DNA of 64,000 nucleotides from Paralvinella palmiformis (taxonomy: Eukaryota > Annelida > Polychaeta > Terebellida > Alvinellidae), in NCBI GenBank assembly GCA_025642065.1, contig JAODUP010000467.1, forward strand, positions 209,501-273,500. The letters are read 5' to 3'. Below the pieces are notes generated by a model. It saw only the letters and a list, made by a program, of their open reading frames with translations. It was not told the DNA's origin and ran no database searches. How positions within the stretch are numbered: the stretch's first letter is position 1; each line of letters begins with the position of its first letter. Positions 50,909 through 63,022 of this stretch are shown here, piece after piece. The position numbers and the translations under genes were made by a program.

Positions 50909-51097
50909 ACACACACACACACACACGGGCGCGCGCGCGCACACACACACACACACACAGAGAGAGAGACATACACACACAAACACACACACTCCCCCAC
51001 ACACATACACACACACAGAGAGAGAGAGAGAGAGACACACACACACAAACAAACACACCCACTCCCACACATACACACAGAGAGAGAGAGGGGGGGG
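50909..51097. repeat. Compound (CA)n/(GA)n array with a duplicated block
   Basis: CA-GC-CA-GA-CA-CCCAC units occur three times in order (ACACAGAGAGAGA...ACACACTCCC), so the whole compound block has been tandemly duplicated. Confidence 0.9.
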
Positions 51098-51778
51098 CTG
51101 CTAAATGCCAGACTGCTGTAATGTTTTAAGTATTTCGTTATGGAACAGTTCCAAGAAGTTCCAGGAACAAACTGTTATACACTCCGTGTTAAACAAACAG
51201 CAATCCAGGAAAAAGAACGATTCATTACAACGGAAGTAATGTTTCTGTTCGTGGCCGATTTCTTCTCTTTTAGGCCGAACTATTCGACGTTTAGAAACAA
51301 AGCTCGGACAGACATAATATTTAACGCACTTATAATGACGCTGACAACGTCTACGTAACAAAAACGCCGATAGCTTGGTACCTGGCCGTTGTCGGTCGTG
51401 TATACATCGACGTTCCAAAGCCGTAAAGCTACAACCACTCAACAGACCGTACTCGGGGTGTTTGCCGATTCTCCGTACGATAAGGTTCAATCGTAGATCA
51501 GATGCCTTTCGATTAATCCGACCGGAATCGATCTATTATCGGTTGCCATGGAAATGAATAAAGCGAAACCAACGAATCGGTTTATTGGCATAAATTAACT
51601 TAAAACCGAGCCGGCTTTTAATTCAGTACATAAAGTTCGCGTAATTGAACCGCATAAGTGCCTGGAGTTCTTAGGAACCTTTGTACCCGGTGTATTTCCC
51701 GTTCCAGTATATCACCGCTCAGACAGTCGTGTGGCCCTTTAAATATCTAATTATAATTAATTATGAGATGATAGCTGT

Positions 51779-51918
51779 TCTCCGGCTACTTTTGTGCACA
51801 TGCTAGCCTAAATGGGACCTCCAAAGGTAATGAAACACCCTTCAGATATGCCCACGCCGAGATTCGAACTCAAGTGGTAGTGATCTGTGATCCAACGCGC
51901 TACCAGTTAGACTACGGA
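51779..51918 (-). mobile_element. tRNA-derived SINE, family A, copy 5 (internally deleted)
   Basis: Same head (CCCACGCCGAGATTCGAACTC, AACGCGCTACC) but lacks part of the body (no CGAGCGACC-AAAGACGAA segment) and has lost the tail. ATTAATTAT occurs on both sides and may be the target duplication. Confidence 0.75.
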
Positions 51919-52165
51919 TTAATTATAAGACGTGTGACTTAATTTCAATGTTGAATACATATTTATTTTATTATTGTACTCTATGAATACTGTCCGTTAT
52001 TGTCAACTGGGGCAGATATATAAATGAAATATGTAATATTCTAATCGTGAATTTATCGGTGAAATGTTTGCAAACCTACACCTGAATATTTTATTAATAA
52101 TTATAATCAGACAATATAGTCAAAGTTGGTATATACTTTTAAATTCGAAATTTAGAAAAGTGCGT

Positions 52166-52580
52166 GCACTTTATAAATGGGCGTAGATGTTAGTGAATAG
52201 TGTTACATGCCACAAGTAATGGGAAGTAAGTTGCCAAAAATGGCTTTTGTGGGTTCTGAATACTCTAAATATTCTAAATACGTCTTATTTAGCCATTGAA
52301 TTTGGTGACCAGATGGTAACAGCTAAAATGGAAAGTTGCCAGAAAAAGGCTTGTGTGGGTTTTGGATATTCTAAATATTCTAAACACGTCTTATTTAACT
52401 ATTATATGGAGAGGCGAGCACTTTATAAATGGGGTTAGATATTAGTGAATAGTGTTACATGCCACAAGTAATAGAGAATAAGTTGCCCCCCAAAAAGGCC
52501 ATTGTGGGTTGTGGATACTCTAAATATTCTTATTCAACCATTGAAGTTGGTGACCAGACGACGACAGCTGAAATCGAATG
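52166..52580. repeat. Complex tandem repeat, ~165-bp unit with a partial middle copy
   Basis: Units at 52166-52333 and 52418-52580 share GCACTTTATAAATGGG, TTACATGCCACAAGTAAT and TAAGTTGCC. A partial copy (52334-52417) repeats the second half (ATTCTAAATATTCTAAA, GTCTTATTTA). Total about 415 bp. Confidence 0.75.
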
Positions 52581-53274
52581 GCTCAACCGTTCAAACATCA
52601 CTCTACGATAACAATAGCAGCCACCTTATAGATGCCAAACAGGGATTTATCGGCTAGTCCCAGGATCGATAGCAATAACTTGACCTCGGGATCCGGAAGA
52701 ACATCTAGTGGCTTCCTCCCACGTCGGACTCCTGCGATAACCGTACAATAGGTGAACACTAACTATTGGTCCTATATCCTATCAACTATACACGGCCCTT
52801 CGTCTTCCTCTTGTCGTCTTCATTGCATTTTAAATTAGGTAAACGATTCCTCAAAGAGCCTCAGACCACAGACCACAACAACAGCCTCAGTCGCCCTTTT
52901 ACTAAGTACGCAACAACAATAATATACTAATATACTTCAGAGACGCCGGTAGTTTATGTGCTGCTCTACAGTCGGAGATCTGGGATTTTCGATTACCCTA
53001 TCTGTCGGCCAGCGCGGAAAGGATGGCTTCTTATCAGTTGTGGGAAGACAAAAGGCGTTTTCTTTTCTATCGTTGGCCATACTGGTCATAATTACTTTTT
53101 TAGACAGTAAACTTAATTATGCAGCCATTTGTTAATCGCTCACCCAACAAGATTTTTAGACAAGGGCACATAATTTAATCAATGATATCCCGCAATTTAT
53201 AGAGGCGTACATAATCTTATTAAAACTCGTGTAAAAATGGTTCAGTCTTAGAAAGATCGTCAAGGTTTAACTGA

Positions 53275-53456
53275 TGATGATTGATGTTTTACGGCCACTG
53301 TTGTGCACAAGGTAGGCTAAATGGGCCGAGCGACCTCCAAAGGTAATGAGACGAAATGAAAGACGAAACAACCTTCAGATATGCCCACGCCTGGATTCGA
53401 ACACGGGTGGTAGTGATCTGTGGTCCAACACGCTACCGCTACCACTGAGGCGCACC
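53275..53456 (-). mobile_element. tRNA-derived SINE, family A, copy 4, with target-site duplication
   Basis: Full-length reverse copy, flanked by the perfect 15-bp repeat TCAAGGTTTAACTGA (53260-53274 and 53457-53471). Lies in the putative first intron of the minus-strand gene, sense to it. Confidence 0.9.
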
Positions 53457-54062
53457 TCAAGGTTTAACTGAAACTTGTCTGTTATAATACTGAAAACTAA
53501 GATGCGCGACTCGTAACAAAAATAAATAAGCCTTCGTTTTATACAAGTTTAGTACTTGTATTTAAAGTATGTATTTCTACTGGTCTTTTGTTGTTAAGCT
53601 TGCTTATATATTTAGTCACAAGTTCCATGATGTACGCATTCGTATAAATATGGTCATTATGACCCGAACTGCTAACCATACGTTTCTGATACCCCTACCA
53701 CCAAACAACAGGGTTTGAGGGCTTTCGGAATCCATGTCTAGAGTGCGAAAGAGTGGTCTGGATATATTTTCTCTGGGAAGTCAGAATTGACGGAAATACT
53801 TACCTGGCTGGACAGACAGACATACAGACGGGCTGGCATATAAACAAAGACACGAATGAACAGACGGAGAGATAAACAGATGTATACACACAAAGACACA
53901 CACACACACATACACACTGTAAACATTAAGTGGCTAGGCTACCTGTAGCTGAAGACCAGTGGCCATTATACTTCGTAGCCGACAGGAGGATGAGTACACA
54001 ACAATAACAACAACAACAACCACGAAAGATCATGTCCTTGGATCTAAAATAAAACAGCAAAC

Positions 54063-54097
54063 TGAGTGAGTGAGTAAGTGAGTGAGTAAGTGAGTGA
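54063..54097. repeat. Short (GTGA)n / GTAA array
   Basis: 35 bp of GTGA with GTAA variants; young or decaying member of the same array type, 30 bp from a long (GT)n. Confidence 0.9.
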
Positions 54098-54123
54098 CGT
54101 ATGGATTAATCTATTGTGTTATT

Positions 54124-54140
54124 TGTGTGTGTGTTGTGTG

Positions 54141-54216
<76 letters not shown>

Positions 54217-54232
54217 GCGCGCGCGCCCCCCC
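54124..54232. repeat. (GT)n followed by GCGCGCGC and C/G runs
   Basis: About 90 bp of GT with early TGTTGT variants, then GGCGCGCGCGCCCCCCCGCGG, an alternating purine-pyrimidine stretch able to adopt Z-DNA. Confidence 0.9.
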
Positions 54233-55019
54233 GCGGCCCGGCTATATAATTACAGGAAGAGTGAACGATTCTCACCCGGAACGATCAGTTCTAGGCCGAG
54301 ATAACCCACAGGGAACGAGAAAACAAGACGAAGTACACATTCCACGGCCACTATTTATTATCTGGAGACCTGATGTAGACATCATACCTGGTGTAGGTAT
54401 TTTTACCTCCAGCCACTAGGCCACACCAACTTTCCAATAACTCACGGCGAAAATAACACAGCTGCGTCCTCACCTCAGCTGCATAATTAGAAACAAAACA
54501 GCTGATGTCCCGAGAAAACTGGTTAGAACAACAAACAATAATTTACGCCGCCATAATCCAGTTGTAAATGCTGCCCGAGATTTATGTTTTTCCTTATCTT
54601 CATCCGAAGCGAAACAAAGGATGAAACATCCTTCAAATTTAGGACACGTGGGAAATTGAACCTCGGCATGTGTAGGCAACAGTTTAACTACGAAGATAAA
54701 TACTCCTTTGAATGTTTAGGCTGTGGCGTATTAAAGCAGCTCCCGAACAGCAATTGGGTGCCATATAGGGCATCCTTATGAATATTCATGTCCGGTGCAA
54801 GTCGGAATTGCGTACTGACGTCATTAACATATGTGCGTTTCGGTAGAGTTTTGCTCGGTTATACGGTTAACGCCCTCGTTCTCTGACTACCAACACTGGG
54901 CATGCGTACATATTCTGCGGTATAATTAATTAGCCAGATGTTGACCTGGTCAAAGTGGTCCGCGTGAAGGTAAAGTTATTACGACGTTCACGCTCACAAA
55001 AATGCTTAATTTATGTAAA

Positions 55020-55192
55020 TGACGATGATTGGTGTTTTACGGCCACTTCTGTGCACAAGTTAGGCAGAATGGGCCGAGCGACCTCCAACGGTCCAAATGA
55101 AGCCGTCAAGGAAGAAACGCCTCTCAGATATGCCCACGTCGAGGTTCGAACTCAGGTAGTAGTGATACGTGGTCCAACGCGCTACCGGTTGT
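55020..55192 (-). mobile_element. tRNA-derived SINE, family A, copy 6 (older)
   Basis: Recognisable body (TTTTACGGCCACTTCTGTGCAC, GGGCCGAGCGACCTCC) and head (GAGGTTCGAACTC, CAACGCGCTACCGG) with many substitutions. No clear target duplication was found. Confidence 0.75.
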
Positions 55193-55506
55193 ATGCCATA
55201 CACCCAAATACTAGTATTAAACGGCGTGTGTCTCCATACAAGATTAGCAATGAATTGGTCCATATCGTGTAAATATAATGATACTCGATCATAAACTAAT
55301 GTCTTTGTTCTCTGAAACCATAATCGAAGATGTTGCTAATAATCCTGAATTATGTCGTTAGTGTTTAATCCTGGAATAACTATAAAAAAATCGGTTGTCA
55401 TATTACGAACTCAACGTCGAGATAAAACAATAAATACACAGATTTACAAATTTCAAGAAAACCCTATATAGGTATGTTATAGATTATATGTATGTTATAC
55501 GTTACA

Positions 55507-55748
<242 letters not shown>

Positions 55749-56337
55749 TATATTGAAATACGATACATTTTTATAATGTTTTTTTTTTCATGTTACAATC
55801 TCATAGTGGGTTTTTCCCCGTGAAAGTATGAGCCGTTCTAGACTTCTGATAGCAACGCCTTAACAAGTTTTCACATTATTGACGTAAAATTGAAAGTACC
55901 TACAGGTAACTTGCACTAACCAAGTACTTGACCTATCATCCCTGGATGGCACCGTTGTACTGGGACTAGTACGCGTTGCGTATATAACTGTGTTTTTATA
56001 CATCGGTCTATTTCGATAAAGCCATATGTTGTACTCTTTAATCGCATTTTTAATGTCCAAACAAACAAATAAATATTAGAACACAATAATCGTGCGTGCG
56101 TGTGTGCGTGCATGCGTGCGTGCATGCGTGTGTGGCTCTTAACAATTAAGTCTTTATCAGAGAAATGGCCAATATCGTGATGTTTCTGGATGATAATCCC
56201 TTTTGGTATCTATGACAACCTGTAAACAATACAACATGTGAAGCCCCTGAACTACGAGTTCTTAAAGTTCTTCGTGTTCTGAATAGTCATCAGTTAAAAA
56301 TCTACAGATCCTTATTACTTTAAAACCTTCTACATTA

Positions 56338-56472
56338 TCTCTCGCTCTCACTCTCTCTCTCTCATTCACATACTCACTTTCTCTCTCTTTCACTCTCTCT
56401 CTCTCTCTATCTCTCACTCGCATACTCACTCTCTCTCTCTTTCACTCTCACCCTCTCTCTCTCTCTCTCTTT
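56338..56472. repeat. (CT)n-rich tract with CACTCTC units
   Basis: Imperfect pyrimidine tract (TCTCTCACTCTC, ATACTCAC) in the putative first intron. Confidence 0.9.
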
Positions 56473-57944
56473 CAATGGCTTACATGATAGAGCACTCTGA
56501 TTTCAGATGATATTCATGAGCTGGCGTCCGAGTAAAAACTCGATCGAAAAATGACATGCCAGCTTCAAACTCACAATACAATTGACGGAGATAGCCCTCA
56601 TCGTGATTGGCTGATCGTTCCACCTAATTATAACAAAACTCTAAAGACCCTCTACTGACGCGAAACACTCGGACAGTACTATTTACTACTCTTGGGTAAG
56701 TTCGGCTTCATCCTTCCGTACCATTCCACTCTCAGCGGCGAGTAGGTAATACCGTGATTTACGGAGAGACGCGGAATAAGTACAGGTTTACATTTCTAAA
56801 TAGATACTTCGGTAAGAAATATACCGCGCTATTTGACGAATTCTCCCCCAAAATGATAGTCATTCGAGCGGAAAGACGAAGAAGTCTTCAAATATTGGAA
56901 GGCAAACGAACCAAAATTGCTGTTTGGTATTTGTGGCTCATTCATTCACTGAGAAGAAGAAGGGGGGGGGTCAAAAGTAAAATAAAACGCCGTCGGATTA
57001 CTCAAACAATAATAGAACCCATACATTTCGTATGCAGATAAACCTCGGAACCTGTAAATAGTCCTTTAGCTTACAAATACCAATGGTTGGTATGTGTGTA
57101 TATTGTAGATCTAATGTTGTCCTAACCAGCTGAGGCTTATTTTTTGCCTTTCCCAGAGCTCGAGGTTAAGGCAACCATTTAGTATAACCCAAAGCTTGTT
57201 CGGGTCAAAACCTCACTCTGGTTTTAATATAACCCTGGCTTCGTGCCAATAATGTCTTCTTTTTTCACTATTACGTAATTTAAATAAGGCAATATTCATA
57301 ACGAGATTGTTTCGGTTCACTTTTGAAAACGGGATAATTACATCTTAAGATAGAAGTATGCCGGCAAACGCGCATGCGCGTGTTTGGCATCTGAATAACA
57401 TCTGATGTAGAATGAACTTGGTGAAAAATGTTGCACCAAAATGTAAATAGTTACGAGGATACTTGAAAATAAGCCTCAATTCAAATTATTCGTATTAATA
57501 TTACTCTTTATAATTTATTCTAAACGCTTTACCAACGAATTCTAAACGCTCACCGTGTCCATCTGTAAGCACTTTAGGTATTGTTTACTGGCCAATACGC
57601 ATCAGTAACAGCCATAGAAGTATAGGTATTCGAGTGTGGTTTTTCTTTCTCACACACTCACATTCTCTTATATTCCTTGTTCCAGATTTTAGTTCACAGC
57701 TACAGAGTACGGGATAAAAACGGGGGAATTTCCGCATAAAAACGGGACTTGAACGTGGAACCTATATATAACGGTATGTCCAGTCTATCAGCTCGGTAAT
57801 TATGGGATAATTGAATATAAACTGCGAGGGGGGAGAATTTGAGAACTTTTTTCCACGATCAAGCTAATAAGGGCGTTTATACACTGGAGAAATACAAGAA
57901 TAGGATTGAAGCTTTTGTCGATGAATGAAGCATCCCACACTGAC

Positions 57945-58035
57945 CCACAGACGCCATCAACCCTGGGATTCGATCGCGCAGTCTGGAAGTCAACAGTGAG
58001 ATGCGCAATCAACAGCACCACGGAAGCGCCGATGT
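57945..58035 (-). mobile_element. tRNA-like SINE head, degenerate
   Basis: The minus strand reads TTCCGTGGTGCTGTTGATTGCGC (A-box-like) and GATCGAATCCCAGG (B-box-like) at about tRNA spacing. The body was not traced. Confidence 0.4.
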
Positions 58036-58104
58036 AAACAGACCCAGTAACACGTCCTATACAAGCTATATACACTTCTTACTGTTATACAATCCTATAC
58101 AGTG

Positions 58105-58106
<2 letters not shown>

Positions 58107-58162
<56 letters not shown>
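58107..58162. repeat. (CT)n-(AT)n microsatellite
   Basis: CT tract directly followed by TA tract. Confidence 0.9.
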
Positions 58163-58166
<4 letters not shown>

Positions 58167-58272
58167 AGACGGCAGTTAGTGTAATGAAGATGGATACTAA
58201 AACCTGGAAGATATCACTCTAGTGGAGGTAATGCATTACTTAGGTCAAGGTCATAGTATTGTTAAAAATGTC

Positions 58273-58338
<66 letters not shown>

Positions 58339-58341
<3 letters not shown>

Positions 58342-58472
58342 TAGCTGTGTATAATAAGGCACAGGCACAGAGAATCTCGAACCGTGAATTCAAACTCTGG
58401 ACGTTTCTTCAGGGGACTGAATCCATAGTGGCGACTTTTCTTGCTGAGACATGTGTAATGTCTCACCAGTCC
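58339..58472. repeat. GT-bracketed repeat, full copy
   Basis: 134-bp copy of the 41.7-kb repeat, also between (GT)n tracts (58275-58338 and 58503-58586). A very diverged relative may follow the GT tract at 50.47 kb (GCGTTTTAG...GGCCCAGAACATCAAGATCG). Confidence 0.8.
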
Positions 58473-58500
58473 TTATTGCCTGGGATGACAGGTATATGTG

Positions 58501-58544
<44 letters not shown>

Positions 58545-59119
58545 GTGCGTGTGTGTGTGTGTGTGTGTGGTGTGTGTGTGTGTGTTATAAATTGTGCGAT
58601 TAATAAATAAATGCAAACATAAACAAAACCCACATTGATCATATCCAACCGTTATTATAACTAATGTTATCTTGATTACAACTTATTATGACGTACAATC
58701 TCCCCCTCCCCCCCCCTCTCTCTCTCTCTCTCTCTATCTCTCTAGTAGAAAATTGGTTCCGTATCATAGGTTAAACTTCCCATTTATGGAAACATTCTGC
58801 TCAGTGGTTTTCAATTAGGTGGCAAATGCCAGCTCTTTATCAGCTTTGCCACTGAACCACTAGTCGTGCCATGGAGATGCTCGTACGGTGATACGGAGAA
58901 AGAACTAAACACAAGCCAAATATAACACGATAGCTGTTTACAAGATGACAGCTGTGCATAACACGACGGCTGCGTATAACGTTCAAACTGCGTGTCCGCC
59001 TTATATAGAGCCATACAAACAGGAACAGGACATTGACTACCCACGAATTGTAATAATTTGCCTCTCAAATTTATATAATCGACGACATACGCAGGTCCTA
59101 TGTTTATAAATACACATTT

Positions 59120-59195
59120 ACGCCTGTGGTGAACCGACGACTTCCCCTCAACTTCTAGCCAACGCTCTACGGCTGAGCCAAGCCACGATACTCGT
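59120..59195 (-). mobile_element. tRNA-like sequence or SINE head
   Basis: The minus strand reads TGGCTCAGCCGTAGAGCGTTGGC (A box) and CGTCGGTTCACCAC (B box, one mismatch from GGTTCGANNCC). Could be a tRNA pseudogene; the stems were not convincing. Confidence 0.4.
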
Positions 59196-59199
59196 CGAT

Positions 59200-60565
59200 A
59201 ACTGCTCCCAAATTGCATCTGATTTTCATCTGGTAATAACTAAACGCGTGCCTTTGGTTATTGACGAGCTTAACCACGAACATTACTGAGAACCTAAAAC
59301 ATTCGTCATTAGAGCTGATTACAGCTCAGATCTCAAGCTGATATATACAACAGCGATTCCAACAATAAAAAATAAAACACTCCCCAAGTACATTAAATTT
59401 TGCGATATTTTTATCCCGGCTTTCAACCATACCCCCCCCCCCTTCTCCCCCCCCCCCCCTCTCAGTCTATTACAACTATTTTATTTTTGTGCCGCCTTCA
59501 CAAACAAACGATTAATTACGCCTCACCTGAACGCGGTGCACCTGCCTCAGTATCCATTAAATTGAACCCAATTTTCGGCGATTCAGCAATTTTCAACCGA
59601 ACCTCCATCTCCGGTACAGAGAACAAACGCGTTCAGTTCCCGGAATGGAAGCTTTCAGGAAATCCTGGAGTCCGCCTCAGACAGAGCGAGGTTTTTTGTT
59701 GTGTGTGCGGGGTTGTTTTTAGGTTTTTTTTATAATATCCACGCTGCCTTAATATTCTACCAAAATGGATGAAGATTTCTGACGGCTTAGCGTGTCGGCT
59801 GTTCGAGTACATTTCGTTTAACCGGCAGATTTCTATTTTATTTGCTGGCCCCAGAAACTCGCCAAATCTACAAACATCAATATGGAAACGATCACATCGA
59901 CGGCTAACTTTCTATTTACACTCCTAATAAACCTTCACTTCCTAATGGCTACAATATAACGCCATTTTGGGTTTTTAGCCAGTCAGGTCTGTCTGCAGCT
60001 TCGAGGAATAACACACAGCGAACATTTATAACCAGCATTATTTATGAAATTTTCCAGTACTTTTTGCCATTCAATTTGGCCCGGGAACGTAAAATAAATC
60101 CAATGTGTCATCGATGAAGATAAGACACGGGATACAAATCCGTCGTAGATTGTGTTAGGCGCCAAAGATCTTATGTCACCACCAAAAAAATTCGTAAATT
60201 AACCCAGTGTTCCACCTGTTATTTGGAATTTCATCGTCAGGTATATTAAGATGTCAGAAAAAATAAATAAAGTATATATATTCAAAGTTACAGACATTTC
60301 TGATGCAAATCGATTTGTATAGGTAGGAACCGTCCCATGTCGATACGCCACATTACAATGTCTGTGCGTGTGTGTGTGTGTGTGTGTGTGTGCGTGTGCG
60401 TGTGTGTGTGTGGTGGGGGGACAAATCATAACCAAATTTACCGATCCACGAAAAGCCTCCCAACGAAGCACAATAAATGACATTAATGCGAAATAATCCC
60501 GAAGCACCGAACCGCCAATAAACCGGAGATGATCCAGAATTGAGAGAGAGAAGAAAATAAAAACT
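59200..60565. other. No gene seen; C-rich runs
   Basis: Contains C-runs at 59431-59461 and a (GT)n/GGTGGGGGG tract at 60360-60420. Presumed intronic if the first-exon assignment is right. Confidence 0.45.
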
Positions 60566-60568
60566 TAC

Positions 60569-61070
60569 TCCTTTTAGCTGAAGTCGGCGGCGTATTCATT
60601 TACTTGGCTTGCAGAATGTTTCCAAGGCAACTTAACGAATATACCAGGCTGTTTGTTGTCAGGGGAAAATGGCGCACCTCGCGCACAGCGAGCGAACAAG
60701 GATTTCGGGATTTTTTCCCGCCCGTTCAGTCCATAATTTTTCGCATCACCTCCCGCGCTTCCTGTCGTTGTTCAGTTGTCGTATCCGGAGGCGCGGACGA
60801 AAGGTTTTGTTTAGTTCTGGTGACTCTCCGGATCCTAGGCTGACGTTTCGGTGACACGCGTCCGGGTGGAGGAGCCAGGGGATGCGGCGATAGTTAGGCC
60901 ATCTTAGCCAGCAACAGCAGCAGCAGCAGGTAGCTAACCAACCAAGAACGGGAGCGGACGGGATCGAGTGGATCCAGAAGGCTATAGAACCAGGCGCTGC
61001 CTGCCAGCCACCCAACCAACCAGCCAACCAACCAACCGAACCGAGAGCCAGATGCTTCAAAGTTTTAATG
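60569..61070 (-). promoter_or_regulatory. CpG-rich promoter / putative untranslated first exon of the minus-strand gene
   Basis: A roughly 500-bp stretch with many CpGs (GCGCACCTCGCGCACAGCG and similar) in an otherwise CpG-poor window. At its lower edge the minus strand reads AAAAGGA/GTAAGT, a consensus 5' splice site. Joining this to the acceptor at 46047 places an in-frame TGA upstream of the exon 2 ATG, consistent with a 5' UTR. No TATA box is evident. The region could equally belong to an unrelated or divergent transcript; no cDNA evidence is available here. Confidence 0.35.
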
Positions 61071-61125
61071 CTCCGGTCCAACAAAGTGAAAGTGTAAAAG
61101 TACAACCAGAGGTGGGGCTAGCCAG

Positions 61126-61129
<4 letters not shown>

Positions 61130-61163
<34 letters not shown>

Positions 61164-61273
61164 GGCAAGGATTGATGCTGCTAGAACGAACCGGCGTACA
61201 TTAGCCAGACTCATAGGAGGGGAAGGCCACAGATGCTGCTGTTGGCCAGCATAGGCAGCTTCCTATACGTACG

Positions 61274-61362
<89 letters not shown>
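61130..61362. repeat. (CT)n, (CA)n and (TA)n near the CpG-rich region
   Basis: CT 61130-61161, CA 61273-61316, TA 61317-61362, separated by about 110 bp of unique sequence. Confidence 0.9.
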
Positions 61363-61369
<7 letters not shown>

Positions 61370-61626
61370 CACAAACTTTCTCTCCCTCTCTCTTTCATTC
61401 CCTCTAACATACAATTTCTCGACTAAAGAGAAAATCCTTTTACCGAATGACCTTCTTAGTGACCTTTTCGGGATATTCGCATAGAAGTATTTATCTAGCA
61501 TGTGATGGCGAGCCTCTTCTCGGGGGCACACTTGGAATGCGCCAATAGTGCTTCGTACTTATTAACTCACAGGCACATTAGTGTAGAAAACATTAGCCGC
61601 TTTAGCAAGAACACGTAGGACCGATT

Positions 61627-61627
61627 A

Positions 61628-61673
<46 letters not shown>
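61627..61673. repeat. (CA)n-(GA)n microsatellite
   Basis: Short CA tract followed by GA tract. Confidence 0.9.
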
Positions 61674-61675
<2 letters not shown>

Positions 61676-62671
61676 GAGGGGTGAGGTTAAATTACTGTGT
61701 TAAATAAATCGTTCGAGCTTACGGTATCATAACAATTATTTTAATTCAGCGTCTAATCGAGACGGTGTTTCGGGAAAATCAAAGAGAGCGGCGAGAGATT
61801 AAATGGATCATAACGTAAAATAAAGGTTTTCGTTTGAGACGCCTACAAATCAAATCTCGGAGTTTGTCTATAGACAACCAGAAAAGAGGGTTATGCATAT
61901 TACCTTCTACACAAAGTAACACCTAAAACACGGTACTGTTTCAGCATTGTATTCAGGAAATCTTTCACTGAAGAAATGGTACCAAAAAACACATTTTAAT
62001 TAAGACATCTACCATTTAATTACGTCGACTACCTTAGGAAGGTAAACATTGATTTTGGTATTCAAAGTTAAAGGTTGATCGTTGATATCGTTGGTAGTCG
62101 GGTGGATGACGGGGATGGGGGGGGGGGGAATTAAGCAACGTATCTATTTAACTATTTATATATCTGTACGTGTGCTAAGTGAGCGCGCGTGCGCCCGCGC
62201 GTCTGGCGGTGGAATGCAGCATTTAAATACGACACTATTTTTCTCAACTGTTCTCAGGACGTGTTTTAAAATCGGTCTCTACCAGTCACTGTCCTTCACG
62301 TTTCGTTTGATCTTCTTCGGAGCAGTCTGGTCGTTATTTCACCTGTCATTCAGGTCCATCATCCGATCTGTTCCTGATGTTACTGATCCAGAACGTTCGA
62401 TGATGCTCTGTCGGCGTAATACCTTACGTTTTGTCAGAGAACTATACTCCGATACTAAGAAAACAACTTCACGGAAGCCGATAGCTGTTCCTGTGTTGTT
62501 CTAAACTTTACCTGCGCTGCTCGTTTGACAGAATGTTATCAGGATAATGTCAACGTAAGCGAATCATTTCCCCCATCAAAGGTTTCTCAGTAAAATGCCT
62601 CAAACGTCATATTAACAACGCTAAAAGAAATCTATTGAGCTTAATCATAATAAAAATACTAATAATAATAA

Positions 62672-63012
62672 TTAGACATGGAGTCAATTGAATTGGAATT
62701 GCCCATCAATTCCAATTCCAGAATTGGTTATTTAAAAAAAATTGAATTGGACTTGACAAATTTAGAATTAGAATTAAAATATTAAACCCACAAATTAATT
62801 TACCATTGAATTTTTTCATTCGGAAATATTTCTTCCACGACAATCCTACTTGGACTATAAACTACTCGGAGTAGGCATTCCAGGTAGGTACTCGGAGTAC
62901 CTACTCATGGTAAAATGTAGTAGGTAAAAAAGGAGTAGGCAAAAGTGGAATTGGAATTGGACATTTTGGAATTGGAATTGATAAATCTGATGTGGAATTG
63001 ACCAAATGTCTG
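62672..63012. mobile_element. Putative ~340-bp MITE with hAT-like termini
   Basis: Left end TTAGACATGGAGTCAATTGA and right end (reverse complement) CAGACATTTGGTCAATTCCA form imperfect terminal inverted repeats. Both sides are flanked by ATAATAATAA, a possible target duplication but low-complexity. The interior repeats TTGGAATTGG on both strands. No coding capacity. Confidence 0.5.
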
Positions 63013-63022
63013 ATAATAATAA

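Noticed and set aside
51101..51490. 129-codon minus-strand frame
   Set aside because: No recognisable domain, poor codon structure, no convincing splice context; likely chance in moderately GC-rich intronic DNA.
58811..59218. 135-codon minus-strand frame
   Set aside because: Overlaps a tRNA-like SINE head and shows no protein-like features.
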